Assembly (NCBI GenBank): GCA_021782295.1
Contig: JAJXVC010000015.1
Span: forward strand, 1 to 16,641
DNA: 16,641 nt
Direction of reading: 5' to 3'
DNA from: a bacterium
GTDB taxonomy: Bacteria > Eremiobacterota > Eremiobacteria > Baltobacterales > Baltobacteraceae
Each line of letters starts with the position of its first letter. The stretch's first letter is position 1. Below, piece by piece: positions 16,111-16,641 of this stretch. A program made the position numbers and the translations under genes. The notes beneath the pieces were generated by a model. That model had not been told where the DNA came from, did no database searches, and was given only the letters and a program-made list of their open reading frames with translations.

Positions 16111-16641
16111 TCAGCCCTGCGGAAGTGTCGGCTCCGCTCCGGAGAGCAGGGCGCGCCGTTCTACCAAGGCCTTTCGCAGCACCGTCAGCTCTTCCTCAAA
16201 TGCGCCGAAGGCCCCGTCGCTCTCCACCGCTTCGGGCGTTACCGCATTCGCCCGTTCGAAGAGCGCGGTCGCGGCACTCATAAGCCCCACGTCGAATGCG
16301 ACCAAGCGATGGAGCGTCGGTAACTCGTCGCGAAGTCGCGACCAAATTGGGTCGGCACCCGGGACCTCGAGGGTGAGGACCGACGAGCCTGCCGCATCAA
16401 GCCGCGCGGAAAGATCGTGAAGCGCCTTGACGCGCCGCATGGCATCGGCGGGTGGAAACGGCTGCTCGCGGGTTGCCGGGGGAATGTATCGCTCGCGATA
16501 GCGAGTTTCGAGTTTTCGTAGAGAGGCCGCAGCGTCGGCGAGCAAATTGGAGACGCGTTCGCGCACGAGCAGATCGTTTGCCCGTGCTTGATTGCGTGCG
16601 TCGTAAAAATTGAAGCCGAAACCGCTGAGCGCGACTTGCGC
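16111..16641 (-). CDS. Hypothetical helical protein (partial, N-terminus beyond the right edge)
   Basis: The last 176 residues are visible. The frame is open from the window edge through to a TGA at 16111. A GTG at 16566 could be a start, but the preceding 25 codons (including GFNFYDARNQARAND) read as normal protein and continue the same helix, so the true start is probably outside. I do not recognise a family. The visible part is predicted mostly helical and charged, with stretches such as SLRKLETRYRERY and EEELTVLRKALVERRALL that could form coiled coils, and no membrane segment. It ends 75 bases before the RND gene on the same strand and may be co-transcribed with it. It does not resemble a membrane-fusion protein of an RND system in the part seen. 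Confidence 0.7.
   Translation of the reverse strand, partial: AQVALSGFGFNFYDARNQARANDLLVRERVSNLLADAAASLRKLETRYRERYIPPATREQPFPPADAMRRVKALHDLSARLDAAGSSVLTLEVPGADPIWSRLRDELPTLHRLVAFDVGLMSAATALFERANAVTPEAVESDGAFGAFEEELTVLRKALVERRALLSGAEPTLPQG

Overview
The window is about 60% GC and almost entirely coding. Every supportable gene lies on the minus strand, so transcription runs from high to low coordinates. It encodes an RND-type inner-membrane exporter and a periplasmic-type PBP4 carboxypeptidase, which points to a diderm (Gram-negative) bacterium. Six of the nine starts visible in the window's complete genes are GTG. Protein style and GC loosely suggest one of the little-cultured high-GC lineages, such as Eremiobacterota (WPS-2) or relatives. 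That is a guess from general impression, not a marker-gene result.

Layout in transcription order. (1) 16641-16111: C-terminal part of an unrecognised helical protein. (2) 16035-3750: a packed run of seven genes. It holds an RND transporter with an enlarged membrane region, an SDR-fold protein lacking the classical catalytic Ser and Tyr, an M1 aminopeptidase with a HEAT-repeat tail, a PBP4-type D,D-carboxypeptidase (DacB), TldD, TldE/PmbA, and an ACT-domain malic enzyme. Junctions in this run are overlaps of 4-53 bases or gaps of 7-13 bases, so it is probably one operon. (3) 3709-3017: an orphan OmpR/PhoB-type response regulator. (4) 2937-1: a secreted beta-propeller protein fused to a degenerate alkaline-phosphatase-superfamily domain. 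It overlaps by four bases (ATGA) a dimethylargininase-fold protein that runs off the left edge.

The seven-gene run mixes envelope work (RND export, peptidoglycan trimming) with peptide processing (TldD/TldE heterodimer, M1 aminopeptidase) and carbon metabolism (malic enzyme). The common theme may be turnover or export of peptides, but no precursor peptide or biosynthetic enzyme is visible.

The most unusual signal is the recurrence of enzyme folds without their active sites. The propeller-phosphoesterase protein has lost the metal-ligand motifs of its family. The coupled dimethylargininase-fold protein lacks the expected His, Cys and acidic substrate-binding residues. The SDR protein has His where the catalytic Tyr should be. 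The first two are translationally coupled and may form an undescribed pseudoenzyme pair downstream of a response regulator. The RND protein separately carries about 100 extra residues, with probably four extra membrane segments between the usual TM6 and TM7. No RNA genes, CRISPR arrays, insertion sequences or long repeats were seen, and no stretch over 300 bases lacks a gene.
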